Shown here piece by piece: positions 12,148 to 23,894 of a DNA stretch of 64,000 nucleotides. The notes beneath the pieces were generated by a model. That model saw nothing but the letters and a program-made list of their open reading frames with translations. It did not search any database and had not been told where the DNA came from. The DNA comes from Stictocephala bisonia (taxonomy: Eukaryota > Arthropoda > Insecta > Hemiptera > Membracidae), in the NCBI GenBank assembly GCA_035578905.1, contig JAQJVL010000112.1, positions 1,328,104 to 1,392,103 of the forward strand, given 5' to 3'. Positions within the stretch are counted from its first letter, which is position 1; each line of letters starts with the position of its first letter. The position numbers were made by a program, and so were the translations under genes.

Positions 12148-12864
12148 TATTGTATTAAAAGTAATAATATGGCTGAAGTCAAAAATATAATATATCATTA
12201 ACGGCCTGGCGTTTACCTAAAGTAAATAATCGAACTACTTAACTTTTGTTTTAAGATAACTAAAATTAAATATTTCCTTTAATAGTTCACAAGATTACAT
12301 ATTTGTATATTATAGCAAACGTTACTAACTGTTGGAAGAGCTTTAAGTCCTCCCGCTAACGGGAGTAGGTCATACGGTCTTCATATGGGAGTGGAATACC
12401 TCCCAGCTTTTATTTAAAGTAAGTAACTTTACGACCAATAATTTCTGGAAACGTTTCTCTGATTTACTGCTTGCGTTAGCATTTTATCTCGCGGGTATTC
12501 GGAGATAGCGTCCATCTCAATTCGTGAAACTGGTTGTATCGGGACTGGGTCTCGTACAGTACATTGACACACGTGCCGGCACTGAGGGGGAAAGTAAGCC
12601 GGAAGCGTGGGAACTCGGATACCCAATGTAAATAATTCACGTTGGACTTTTCTTCCTTTTAACGACTCATTCTCGTACAGAGCGAGAGAGAGAGAAGTCG
12701 CGACATCTGTCTGGAGAGATTTAGAGTTCGTGATCCTCCAGGCAGTGACTGAACATCGTTTTAAAGGGCATCACTTAATTCTCTCTTTATCTTTTAGCTC
12801 TAGAAGGCATTTCCATTAACTGGTTACGAATTTACTCTCTATTTTTACTCAGTGTAGACCATAA
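12148..12864. other. GC-richer unidentified block
   Basis: The part from about 12330 to 12800 is clearly richer in G+C than its surroundings and carries two overlapping opposite frames (12429-12626 minus, 12607-12819 plus) without recognisable domains. A GA-rich run (GAGAGAGAGA) lies near 12683. It might be an untranslated exon, a regulatory block or a worn repeat. Confidence 0.3.
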
Positions 12865-13215
12865 TTCAAGGATACTACTGTACGTGTAGGGTAGGTAGGT
12901 CAATACCACTGTGCGAGTTTGGTGAGGGGGGGTTCATACTACTGTAAATGTATGGGTAGGTGGGTGAGGTTGTAAGTCTTATATCAATACAACTGCTTGT
13001 GTATACATATTTTAAAATATTATATAGGAAAAATTCAAGGTCATGTTCTCTTCTTTACTCTAGCTTTGAATTTAACTCTTCGTACGTGTAAGGGTGGGCG
13101 GGTGGATGGGTAGGTGCGTCAATACCACTGTACGTATATGGTTGGAGGGGGGGGGGACACTAATGAATGTGTATGGGTACTTGGACGGGGATGTATATCA
13201 ATACCAATGCTTTGT
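12865..13215. repeat. ~36-bp minisatellite, G-rich on plus strand (loci 3 and 4)
   Basis: Diverged units of the 4.06-kb minisatellite in opposite orientation, in two clusters (12.87-12.98 and 13.08-13.21). Each has the GTCAATACCACTGTACGT half and G-triplet-rich halves such as GGGTGGGCGGGTGG. The second cluster abuts the transposon that begins at 13221. Confidence 0.75.
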
Positions 13216-13489
13216 ATATATACAGGATGTCTCACGAAAGGTGTTTCAAACGCATTGTGGACGCACCATTTAAACAAGAACATTGCTGTAAAGTCCCCCC
13301 CCCCCCAAATCATATGCTTAGAATCAAATAAAAATATTTTCATTATTGTTAGGCTTCAGCATTGAGGGTCCAGGGTTCACATCTTAAAATATTTCAATGC
13401 AAACATATAGCATAAGGCATATCATATTAAAGGTATTAACGTCTTGAGTAATTTGGTGTAATCAGATTAGAGTTTTACTTATTCCTTTT

Positions 13490-13500
13490 AAAATGGCGGC
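13490..13500 (+). promoter_or_regulatory. YY1/Pho-like motif in transposon arm
   Basis: AAAATGGCGGC occurs in the left arm. The matching position of the right arm has decayed. Confidence 0.3.
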
Positions 13501-13861
13501 CAAAATTAGCAATTCTTTGTTTTTATCGCTAAATGCACAGATTAATCTTAATATGAAATAAAAAAAACAGTTCTGAATTCCTAAGAAAATTCACTTTAAA
13601 ATGATACCCAATGTGGCTCAATTTTACAATATTATATCCATTTTTTTTTTTTTGACAATTTTGAAACCCCCAAAAATCAAAAATCTTAAATAGGAAGCCT
13701 TTGTATCATACCTAATAAAAGAGCGTAAAAAACTGAAAAACTGTTATATTTCAACAATAGGTTTATCTTGAATTATAACAAAATTGTGGCTAAAAACCTT
13801 TAAATTTGTTGTTACTATATGTTTTAACCAAGCAAGCTGATTCATGTGTCCTCTTCACTGT

Positions 13862-14640
13862 AGTAGGTGCTCAAAGAGTTTTCGCCACCTACGTCAATAC
13901 ACTTTTCAATCCTTGTAGGGAAAGCTTCAATATCATGGATTACTTCTTCCCTACTTATTTGAGCACATGCTTCTCTTATTCTATAATTCATGTTCTCTTT
14001 GATGTAGGAGCAGCTTGATAAACAATATCCTTGATTCTACCCCACAGGTATAATAGTCTATGCAAGTAGGATCTGGAGGTTTCTCCGGCCAGGGTACTGG
14101 ACCCCTCTCCCAATCCAATGTTCTTCAAACATAGCAGTGAGAGTGAATCTTACGTCACGGTGGTAATGTGCTGGACACTCATCTTGCATGAACCACATTT
14201 GTCGCTGTCTTTTTATGGTAATATCATCATTATTTAGGAACTTGTTGTACAATTCCCCTGTTAAATGTCCATAAAAAAAGTAAGGACCAATTATTCGCCC
14301 ATCCAGACTGTCACACCATAATTTCAGTGACCATTGCTTTTGGTTATTCACCTCCTTAACCCAACAGTAGGACTCCAATAGTGCATGTTATGTCTATTAA
14401 TTTATCCATTATTTTTAAATGTGGCCTCATCAGTCATAAAAACATTAAAATGAAATTCTGGATAATTGTTAATCATTTGTTGGGCCCATAGTGAGAAGTT
14501 AATGCGGTGCTTGGTGGGGTGAAATGTGATACGGGTGGAAACTATTATCTTTAAGGATCCTGCTGATAGTACTCGTATATATCCGGCTGCTCCAGAGTCT
14601 CTTTCAAGGCGCCAAGTAGACAGCTGAGGATCAATCGTTA
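13862..14640 (-). pseudogene. Mariner-type (DDE/D) transposase relic
   Basis: Read on the minus strand, the relic shows a partial helix-turn-helix-like region (about 14500-14640). A TDEATF block (14417-14434) follows, fitting the first catalytic aspartate. Next is a continuous stretch of about 100 codons (14058-14378) with LWCDSLDGRIIGPYFF, and then MQDECPAHYHRDVR (near 14150-14189), fitting the second aspartate. Downstream, the usual arginine-serine-proline-aspartate region near 14064-14100 is out of frame, and an FEHLL-like end lies near 13865. There are in-frame stops after TDEATF and at least one frameshift, and the N-terminus is missing, so it cannot make active enzyme. Family knowledge: such enzymes cut and paste DNA at TA dinucleotides, which agrees with the TA-flanked ends of the host element. 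Confidence 0.75.
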
Positions 14641-15154
14641 CCGCAGCTAAAATATCAGGTGACCTCTGTTGTTTTACTAAATAATTTTCTTAGGAATTCA
14701 GAACAATTTTTGGATTTCATATTAAGATGTATTAAACATAGTTAGAGTTTCTATATTTCGTCTTTTATGATTAGAGACCTAAACTTGTCCTGTTGTCTTT
14801 AAACTCTATTGGCTAATCACTCAAAATTCTTATAACGTTGATAGTTTCTGTCATGGTATCGTTCAGAATAAAGCCTTTCAGAAGCACTGAAATTGGTAAG
14901 ACACCCACCCAAAACCATTAACACGCTGAATGCTTCTTCATTCTCTTGTGTATAGCATTTCACAAAAGAAATAAGGTTTACATAAACAGTAAAAAAAATG
15001 AAATTCAAAACTAAAAAATGTAAAAAAAAGAGTAAACATAAATCAATGAAAAAACGGAAACTAAAACAAAACCATAATAAATTGCTAATAAAAAATATTA
15101 CCTAACAATTCTTTACAAATTAATTGTAACTTTCATTATATACATATATTTAGA

Positions 15155-15305
15155 ATACACGTTCAGTGGTATTGGCCCACCTGCCCTCCCATATACGTTC
15201 AGTGGTGTTGGCCCACCCACTCTCCCATAACCCACCCGCCCACCCATACACGTACAGAGGTATTGACCCACCCGCCCACCCATACACATACAGAGGTATT
15301 GAAAA
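15155..15305. repeat. ~36-bp minisatellite inside the transposon (locus 5)
   Basis: About four units with the C-rich half on +, including CCCACCCGCCCACCC near 15234, a perfect G-quadruplex pattern on the minus strand. It lies between the transposase relic and the right arm of the element. Confidence 0.8.
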
Positions 15306-16068
15306 TTCTATAACCACAACTGTAATGTTTGTATAAAATATGTTTTGTTACAAGCAACAAACGTAATAGAGAACACATACTTTGTAGCAATAATGTGCAA
15401 AATCAGCTGATCGCTTTAATCAGCTGATAATAAGTGGGATAATAAGCACCGTATGACTAAACGCCAACAAATTTAAAGTTTGTAGTCACAATTTTGTTAT
15501 TATTCAAGATAGACCAATTGTTTGAATGTCATCGTTGTTTGGTTTTTTACGCTCCTTTATTCGGTATGCAACAAGCCTGATCTTCCTATTTAAGATTTTT
15601 GACTTTTAGGGTTTTCAAAATTGTGAAAAACAAAAAAATGGATATAATATTGTAAAATTGAAACATGTTGCGTATAATTTTAAAGAAAATTTTCTTAGGA
15701 ATTCAGAACTATTTTATGGATTTCATATTAAGATTAATCTGTGTCTGTGGATTTAGCGATAAAAACAAAACATTGCTACTTTTGAAATACTTTTGGTCAC
15801 CATTTTAAAACGAATAAGTAAAACTTAAATCTGATTACACCAAATTACTCAGGGCATTAATACCTTTAATATGATACGCCACATGCTATATGTTTGCATT
15901 AAACAATTTTAAGATTCGAACCCTGGAAACTCAATTCTGAAGTCTAACAATAATGAAAATATTTTTATTTGATTCTACGCATATGGTTTGGGGGGGTGGA
16001 GAGAGGAAACTTTACAGCAATGTTCTTGATCAAATGGTTCGTCCACGATTCGTTTGAGAGAGCCTGTA

Positions 16069-17219
16069 TATATAGTTTGGAATATATGTATATTGTGTAC
16101 AATATACATGTATGTGCCTTTACATATAGGAATAAATTTAAGGTCATGTTCTCTTCTTTAATTCCAATAGCAGTAGCAGTGATTATTCCAAGCCTTTCTT
16201 TCGTTTATGATGCGTTCAATCTTCAAACGTTCAAACAATTATTCCTGTTCTAAACATGTTCTATGCGCACATAAAGTATCAATATAGAGTTGTTAGTGGA
16301 GCGTAAGTTAATATTATGAGTTTTTTTTACTTAAACTAGTGAAGAATGACATTTGTAATTTCACTTATTTAACTGAAAATAATTATGAAAATATTCAAAC
16401 GTTTAATTTAAGCTACTTATAATCCACTATAAAAGGTGTTTGCCAATCAAATTACACACATAAATTTTGCTATATGATCTTGGTTATAACATATTGAATC
16501 CTATATTCCAAATAAAATAACTTTGGTACTGGCAGAACGGCCATGCGACACTGGTCTGAAATGACAAAACTCTGAGATTTAATTTGCTGTAAAACCTAAA
16601 ATACATAAGCAATAATTTTCAAACTAGTTGTATAGTGTCTACCATATTATATTATTTCAGAAAAAAATATTCTGGAGATTTTTTAAAAACTAATTTGCCT
16701 TTTATAGTGATATATGTGTTTTTATGAATGAAATTGCACGTGAGTCGTTTTTAACCTGTCAATGTAGCGAGAATGATGATAATAAAATAATTTCTTGTGA
16801 ATAGATGACAGTTTGATTCATTGTGATTAGTTTGGTGTAAAATTCATTTAATAATTCAAACAAATTATTGAGAAATTAATTTTTTAACCCTTGTAAACTC
16901 GGTAACGACAAACGCTAGGAAAGATTTCTTTAAACCTAAATTAATTTTGTTATTTAAGTGACACTAAAATCGTACTCTGTAACGTGGCACTAAAATTGTG
17001 TGACAACGCTTCATAAACTAAACTTGTTATTTTTATTTAAAAAAACGAATAAATGAAGATTTGCCGATATGCATTCAGTCGAGGCTGACTGCGGATTACC
17101 TGGTGTAAGACACCTGTAAATATGCTTCTGGAGACAAAACAATTGCATTTTTTATTGGATTTGTAGCAACAGTATAAAAAAGAATATGGTTTACATACGC
17201 AATTTTGTTTAATATACTA
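16069..17219. other. AT-rich DNA, no gene
   Basis: Nothing coding is supported. The stretch around 16125-16160 repeats, in direct orientation, a ~60-bp segment at about 13010-13070 on the other side of the transposon (shared AAGGTCATGTTCTCTTCTTT). Confidence 0.4.
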
Positions 17220-17766
17220 ATAACTAAATCTTCCGGTAACGACCGCGTCAAGGTGTTATTTTTTTTTATTTATTTATTTATTTTTTTATTTATTTATTCA
17301 TAAGACGCCGATCGTCAAGATATGGGCGAATATGGATTTCGAATGAGTGTGATGAGTGTAGATGAGCGAATGTAGTCATTGTTACAAACTAAGGCTGACT
17401 ATTCCTTAGAAAGTGTCATTAATTAATAGCCCAATGACAAATGAACAGCCGGTGATTATCAGCTGATCCTTCTCAAAATGTATTGACTCTGATTGGGATC
17501 GAACTGAGAACCTTTAGCACATGAAGCTGGGATTGAACCAACTACGCTACCGACCAATTTTACAATATTTACATCACCAAACGTTTCTCCCATGCTGTGA
17601 TGTGGCATCCTCAGTGGTATCTATGAGTCTCGAAGATGCTCAGAAAGGCTAAATGAGTCTCACAGATACCATTGAGGATACCACATCACAGCATGGGAGA
17701 AACGTTTGGTGATGTAAATATTGTAGATAACACCTTGACGCAGTCGTTACCGGAAGCTTTAGTTAT
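17220..17766. mobile_element. Palindromic MITE interrupted by a SINE
   Basis: The left end (ATAACTAAATCTTCCGGTAA) and right end (mirrored TTACCGGAAG) are terminal inverted repeats that continue inward through GACCGCGTCAAGGTGTTAT. The inner halves, centred near 17640, are also inverted (AAACGTTTCTCCCATGCTGT and its complement). The left half is split by a SINE at about 17256-17555; without it the MITE would be about 245 bp. The same family, with its end amplified, is at 26.12 kb. Confidence 0.85.
17256..17555 (-). mobile_element. tRNA-derived SINE, first head type (copy 1)
   Basis: On the minus strand the head reads GGTCGGTAGCGTAGTTGG, containing a Pol III A-box (TAGCGTAGTTGG), and about 32 bp later AGTTCGATCCC, a B-box. 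A body with CGGCTGTTCATTTGTCATTG follows, and then an (AAATA)n tail near 17256-17300. It sits inside the left half of the palindromic MITE, so it arrived after the MITE. It is close in sequence to the copy at 29.13 kb. Confidence 0.85.
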
Positions 17767-18760
17767 CATAATTAATTTTGTTTTGATTCTGATCTTGTTG
17801 GGCACAATCTTGTCTTGATTCTGTTCTTGTTGAAGGCAGAATCTTGTTTGTTTCTGATCTTGTTTAAGATAGAATCTTGGTTATTTCTGAAATCGTTGAG
17901 GTCATTGTTTGATTTAAAAATGAGTCTCTAGTTCATTGCCCATTCATTAAGTCAAATGATACAACGATAAATCAGTCCATCTCACCACTTTAAAAAAACA
18001 TCATTCCACCCTTAACCATCATTCAGGAACGTAGGCACAACAAGGATGGATACGTCACTGCTAGTGATTTTTCACGAGTATATTCATTGTATTTAAAGAT
18101 ATATTAAAGATTATCACCCTACAGCACACGGCTGCTAAACGGATTCAGAGCGACCAATTATTCAAGCCTAAGCTTTAAGCTTGATTCATGTTGGTTGGGC
18201 CATTTGTCCGGAATACCCGAAAATAAAAGGATTCTGGGCGTAAAATACTAGCTGAATTTTCATTGTAGTGATTTATCATACCTACTATTTTTTTGAGGAG
18301 CGAATCATACCAGATGAAATATAATCTTAACAAACCATTTTTTAAATAAAACAAATAAACTATGGATTTACTGAATCGTTTTCATACGTTACGATGATTA
18401 ATTTCATGGTTATGATACAGACTAGATAATAAATTTTTATTCAAGTAAAATTTTACTTCGTCTCAGATATCTTTTACAAGTTTTTAATTTCCCCTTGAGG
18501 ATTCCAATTGGGTTAGATGTTTTTTTAGTATTGTTACAGAAAAGGGGCCTTCATTCATTTGGAGAAGGTGTTGAATGCTTTGGACTTAGCTCTGTGATAT
18601 AAAATAAACATTTTAAAATAAAACTTTAATAATTTGTAAAAATTATTTCATTGGTTTTTACTTTGTAAAGAAGCTCGACACTAGTGGCGCAGTGCTTTAA
18701 CCTATCTACTTGGGTACAAAGTTCTGTGGATATTGTAAGCTAAGCCGTCTTAATACAGAA
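17767..18760. other. Mostly AT-rich; possible upstream region of the 18.76-kb exon
   Basis: A few loose repeats of CTTGTT/AATCTTG words occur around 17790-17880. The last 100 bp become GC-richer as they approach the candidate start codon. No TATA box or arthropod initiator that I would rely on is visible. Confidence 0.35.
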
Positions 18761-18867
18761 ATGTCGTTCGCACAATGGTTGCCATCGACGTGGACACTAC
18801 TAGCCTGTGTGTCGGTGTTGGCCTGGGGATATGTAGTCAGAGTTCAGATGTTGTGTATCGAAGTGAA
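18761..18867 (+). CDS. Candidate first coding exon, membrane-anchor-like N-terminus
   Basis: An ATG in the acceptable context CAGAAATGT opens a frame of 35 codons plus two bases. The frame ends at GAAGTGAA followed directly by GTAAGT, a consensus 5' splice donor (GT at 18868). The local base composition is richer in G+C than the surroundings. The translation starts MSFAQWLPSTW and continues with a hydrophobic run (about residues 11-26, WTLLACVSVLAWGYVV) followed by arginine, which looks like a signal-anchor or signal peptide. Enzymes such as microsomal cytochromes P450 start like this, but nothing specific identifies the family and no second exon is found in the window. If real, the gene runs to the right and its first intron would contain the arrays at 19-32 kb. 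No function is assigned. Confidence 0.4.
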
Positions 18868-19012
18868 GTAAGTATCAGGCTTGTCACTTTGCTGAGAATA
18901 GTTCCAATAACTGTAGGTCCTTAGTTGTCCTGGCTCTTGTTCTATTAATAAATTGACCTTCCTGCACTACGTTGAGCTCGGTTAGAAACAAGACTACATG
19001 CACACTCAAGAA

Positions 19013-19758
19013 TCATATATGCCTTACAATAGGCACAAGATGTGCCAGCACCTTACATACATGCCTTACAATAGGCACAAGATGTGCCAGTACCTTACAT
19101 ACATGCCTTACAATAGGCACAAGATGTGCCAGCACCTTACATACATGCCTTACAATAGGCACAAGATGTGCCAGCACCTTACATACATGCCTTACAATCA
19201 GCACCTTACATATATGCCTTACAATAGGCACAAGATGTGCCAGCACCTTACATACATGCCTTACAATAGGCACAAGATGTGTCAGCACCTTACATACATG
19301 CCTTACAATAGGCACAAGATGTGCCAGCACCTTACATACATGCCTTACAATAGGCACAAGATGTGTCAGCACCTTACATATATGCCTTACAATAGGCACA
19401 AGATGTGCCAGCACCTTACATACATGCCTTACAATAGGCACAAGATGTGCCAGCACCTTACATACATGCCTTACAATAGGCACAAGATGTGCCAGCACCT
19501 TACATACATGCCTTACAATAGGCACAAGATGTGCCAGCACCTTACATACATGCCTTACAATAGGCACAAGATGTGTCAGCACCTTACATATATGCCTTAC
19601 AATAGGCACAAGATGTGTCAGCACCTTACATATATGCCTTACAATAGGCACAAGATGTGCCAGCACCTTACATACATGCCTTACAATAGGCACAAGATGT
19701 GCCAGCACCTTACATACATGCCTTACAATAGGCACAAGATGTGCCAGCACCTTACATA
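19013..19758. repeat. 42-bp minisatellite, about 18 units
   Basis: Highly homogeneous units containing ATGCCTTACAATAGGCAC, AAGATGTGCCAGCACCTTAC and a joining ATAC. Each unit holds the small inverted repeat GGCACA-AGA-TGTGCC. Variants alternate GTGCCAG/GTGTCAG and ACATACATG/ACATATATG, and one unit near 19200 is truncated. Because 42 is divisible by three and the unit lacks stops, two + frames and one - frame stay open for 245-279 codons. I regard these as artefacts of the period, since nothing distinguishes one frame from another. Confidence 0.95.
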
Positions 19759-22700
19759 TGAACAGAAACAGTTCTGTATTTTAACTTCTTTATCACTGCT
19801 TTTTCATCTTTTAATTTTATCAGCAGGAAATCCATAAGGTAGATTTAGGTTAACATATGGTGAGTTGTTGTGAAATATATAGAATAGAATAGACGTAATA
19901 GAAATGACGTAAGCTAATCATCTTTAGTACACACTGTGATTGAGCCCAAAACATTCATTGTGCGTCGAGGTTGCTGCTCACTGCTGAGGCTGATGAACCA
20001 GCTTGCTGCTACTTAATAGCTCAATCACCGACAATTATCCACTCAGCACAACTGACGTGGCATAGTCGAGAGGTAGCTTTCTATCTTGACAGGAAACGCA
20101 ACTCCTCTGCAATTATCAATGCCCGATGTTGTCATTTACACTTTGAAAGACAATAATGTAAATCTCAGAAAAAAATGTGGTCACTTTAATATTAAAAAAC
20201 ATTTCCTCGGTTAAATAATGTATTATAAAACATACTTTTAAAAACTATTTCTTCCTAAATTTAATATGAAACGATCCATATCAAACTATAAATGTTATTT
20301 AAAATTATTGAAATATTTAAATTATATATTTAAACGCCAATCTGAATTAGCACGTATATATTTTTATAAGAGGAGAATTCAATTTGATCTAGTCAAATAA
20401 ATTCCAGGGAACGTATTGTTCACCCTCCACTTGTGGATACTTTTGGATCTTTACATATTTAAGCTTTCTAGAACCTTGAAAATGTTGATCAGTGCTACCA
20501 TCCCTACTTAGGTCAACCTTAGTTTCAACTTCATGGTAGATACATTACAGTGTGTACAGCTTAGTATTTATATAGTATATTATATAACTTCATATAAATC
20601 AGACGTTCACCAGATAGCTTCGGCTATTTGGCATATTCCCACTCACCCTTAATACATTGATGTTTGTTTAGCTCTCCCACTCACCAGCTAGGAATGGTCG
20701 TAGCTAGGAGGTAAGGCTCTTGTCAAGCGGCAAACCAGTGTTCCTCTACTCATCTGCCATTCCAGGGGTTCATAAGCTCATTCCAGGTTAAAAGTAAGAG
20801 ATGTTCAGCTGTAACTTCATCTAAGTGAAGAAATTCATTACTATACTTTTTACTCACACAGACACAATATACAGGAAGGGTTGGCAGTATTTAGCCATTT
20901 AGCCAAGTAGGAAACTTTTAGTGTGTTTTTTCTGTTGTATACATTTTTTTAAGATTTGTACCCCTCGGAATGATACTAAAATATTTGTTATTAAGTGGAA
21001 AGTTCAAATTTGACGTTCAATCAAAGTTTGGAAACGTTTTCGTCATATATCAGAAATCGTGAACAATTTTCTACAGAGACACAATAGGGTAAACAAATGA
21101 GTGTTTATTGAAAGGATACGTAAAACATGGCTGACCTAACATACAAAGTGTAATGTAATGTAACTTATCTAATAAAATGAGGTGTTTGAACAAAATTGTC
21201 ACAAGTTCATCTCCCATTGCCCTTCTAAATAAAAGTTCTAATTTTCATTGTGCTTAATAAAAACTGCTTAAGATTACTAACACGAGATCGAGGATATCCC
21301 AAATATGTTGTACTTGGTAATTAAATTTCATGAATTACAATTAATAGTATAATTCATTAATTCCTAGACTATTTAAAATCCATTAACTCAATGTCAAAAT
21401 ATATATAAACTTAATTATAAGAAAATATAAAACAATCAAACAAATAATCATTATAGATTGTTTTATGTTTTGAGTTGACAAAATGTTATCTATAAAATCA
21501 AAGTTCTTTCCCAAAAGAGGATCCTTACTGTGTCAAGTCAAAATCAAGCGTCAAGATGGTACTTTACGTCAATGCGGCAAATCGGTCAGGTACGGCAAGT
21601 AGGACACTTTCTTACGTCCTTCGATTGCTCATATCGCTTTCATAGCCGCTGGATACCATTTCGGATATGGTTAGTCGGTAAACATATGATTGGAGTCATT
21701 ACAAGAACGGTTGGGTGGCGAGTCTAGACTCTACGTCACCCATCTAGAAGTAGGTACTTTGTGTTAAGACATATCATATATTTCATTGTGTCTGTGTACC
21801 AAGGTTTTCTATTTTCTTGTACTACAGGCTTAACGTTTTCTTGATCTAGATAGCAAACATAGTCAATAAATATTTTCCTTCTTACAAACTGTATCAGTCT
21901 AGTTTTAATATATATGTTTCCGTGTCTGTATGTGGATAACAATATACTATTGGAGTATATGATATTATAAAACATTCACATGACACCTTTAACCATAATT
22001 GTATTGTATATACTAAAATACTGAAGAAGTATCTGGAATGCTTCAAGGTTCTATATTTATAAATGATACATGAGGAAAATAGTATTTTTAGAAACAGAGC
22101 TACATCAGAGATCCCAGAAAACGAAGGAATGCGAGGAAAGAATAAAGTCAAATAACAACAAAAGACATTCAAAAATACTAAAGTTATCCTATAATGATCT
22201 TTAAATTTTTTTAATTATGCGTGAAAAATCAATACCTTCCTTGTAGATGCAGATGATGTACTTCAATTTTAACAATAGTTGATTCTAATTAAGAATTAAA
22301 CAGCACACCAAACATTTGTTAAAAATAAAACAAAAATCATAATATTCAGTGGTTTTTAGTCGAAATGTCAGTTACATGATCTTCTGTTTACAACATTCAT
22401 CATTTCAATAGCAATTGAAAAATGAGAAATATTTCAATTTACAGCACTTAGAATAAGAAACGACTCAAAATTATATTCTTCGCCAATTTTTTAAAACATA
22501 AACTTTCTACAATTGCCACAAAATCTAAAAAGTGAAAAATATATGAACAAAGTAGGTAAGGTTATAATAGTGAAGACTTTAAAATAAAAATAGTAATCGT
22601 TCAATATATTATAGTTAAGAAAAATTCAACATTACATCAATTATCAGTAGTCATTAAAGATGTTCTTCTCTACTATTATATAAAAGTTAAATATTGTAAT

Positions 22701-23894
22701 ATAATTATATAATTTGCTGACACAAATATATTTATCTGTGACTGATTGCAACGTTGTAACTTAAATGGTAAGTTAGTTATTTGTGGTAGATTAAAAACTT
22801 GTAAATATATCATAGGTTTTATCATAAACTTTATAATACAAATAAAGTTGTGCCAGATAATGAAAGCTGCAAAAATAAAATTTCCTAAAAGTAAAGTTGA
22901 TAAAAATGTCAAGACTTCAGGCCACCAAATTTAATTTTCATTTTAGTTGGCAAATTTTACCATCCAAAGTAGTTTTCACCTAAAAGTTTTTCAACTTGTA
23001 TTTTTTATTAAATTTATACCTGCCAAAAAAGCAAAATAAGGTAAACCATTAATATTATATATCGCTTGACTTTCGCAGTTTTAATAAGTATAAAACCATC
23101 ACATTTCCTTTAGTTAGTTTACGCTGTATGAATGATAAAGTTGAATATGTTTTGTCACAGTTCTCATAACGTTATAAAAGGAACATTATTTGTTACGGTG
23201 CCGTAAGGAAAAGCCAGTTGAAGCCTCTTGCAACTTAGAGCCTCTCACGCTTTTAATCTTTTCCTAGCTGATTGCCTTCATTTAATCCGAAGAGCGTAAA
23301 TTGAACCCGGTTTCATTTTAGCCTTAATAAATCTTTATTGCCTCTTGCCACTCACCAGGATACAAAATCAATAATCATGCATTTATTGTGTCTTTTTGAA
23401 TAAGCATCGGTTCATTTAACATCTATTATATGAAATAAGTTGATTTACTTACATAAATTAGATTATTTCAAAGTATTTATCCTGGGCTATGCGAACAGCC
23501 ATAGACAAATGTTGCTTAGATTACACAAAAGGAAATAAACAATATATTGATTAGTAATACACTTTAATCAACATTTCTTTTGATTTCATTTACTTTGCAT
23601 ACTTTTCAATCGATTGTTTTGCTAATCAATCATAATTGCCTTTACTTCAACTAGTTATGATGTCCACATTCCATGACCCTGGAATCGGTTTGTATGTATG
23701 CTTGGGTCGGTTTGGAGTCATGTGCTTGTGTTGGTTTTGGAGTTGAATGAACATTGGTTAGAAGGGCTTTACTGGATTCGAGTGTTTGTTAGGGTATGGG
23801 TTGGTCAATTAATGAAAGACTATAACTATCAAAAGACCTAACATCGAATAGATCAAAATGATTAATTAGTGCAGAGTTTACAACACCTCAAATA
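19759..23894. other. AT-rich DNA with several GC-richer patches, no supported gene
   Basis: The GC-richer patches lie at about 19930-20160 (a 61-codon + frame), 20580-20860, 21500-21730 (a 65-codon + frame) and 23190-23340. None shows a domain, a convincing splice pair or tRNA-like boxes of good spacing. The rest (20.9-21.5 and 21.7-23.2) is strongly AT-rich. Confidence 0.4.

Larger units (their letters stand above)
13221..16068. mobile_element. Tc1/mariner-like transposon with ~590-bp terminal inverted repeats (degenerate)
   Basis: The left arm is about 13221-13815 and the right arm about 15465-16068. They are inverted copies at moderate identity, beginning TACAGGATGTCTC on the left and with the mirrored TACAGGCTCTC on the right, flanked by TATATA. 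A broken transposase lies just inside the left arm on the minus strand. A short internal copy of arm sequence sits at about 14678-14735, and a piece of the G-rich minisatellite lies at 15155-15305. The interior has therefore been rearranged or has received later insertions. It is probably a dead relative of the autonomous source of the shorter TACAGGG elements. Confidence 0.75.

Noticed and set aside
17256..17555. A true tRNA gene at the A/B-box region (also 26.9, 29.1 and 57.4 kb)
   Set aside because: The boxes are present but there is no acceptor-stem pairing or proper anticodon arm, and the sequences continue into SINE bodies and A-rich tails.
19013..19758. CRISPR array
   Set aside because: The 42-bp units abut without unique spacers. 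It is a plain tandem repeat in eukaryotic DNA, and the same holds for the 23.9, 26.1, 31.4 and 40.8 kb arrays.
18972..19837. Genes of 270 and 279 codons on + and 245 on -
   Set aside because: Three overlapping frames are open only because the 42-bp period is divisible by three. There are no conserved start, domain or composition signals.
20650..20800. tRNA-derived SINE on + strand
   Set aside because: GTAGCTAGGAGG and GGGTTCATAAGC look faintly like A- and B-boxes but are about 65 bp apart, and no tail or second copy is seen.
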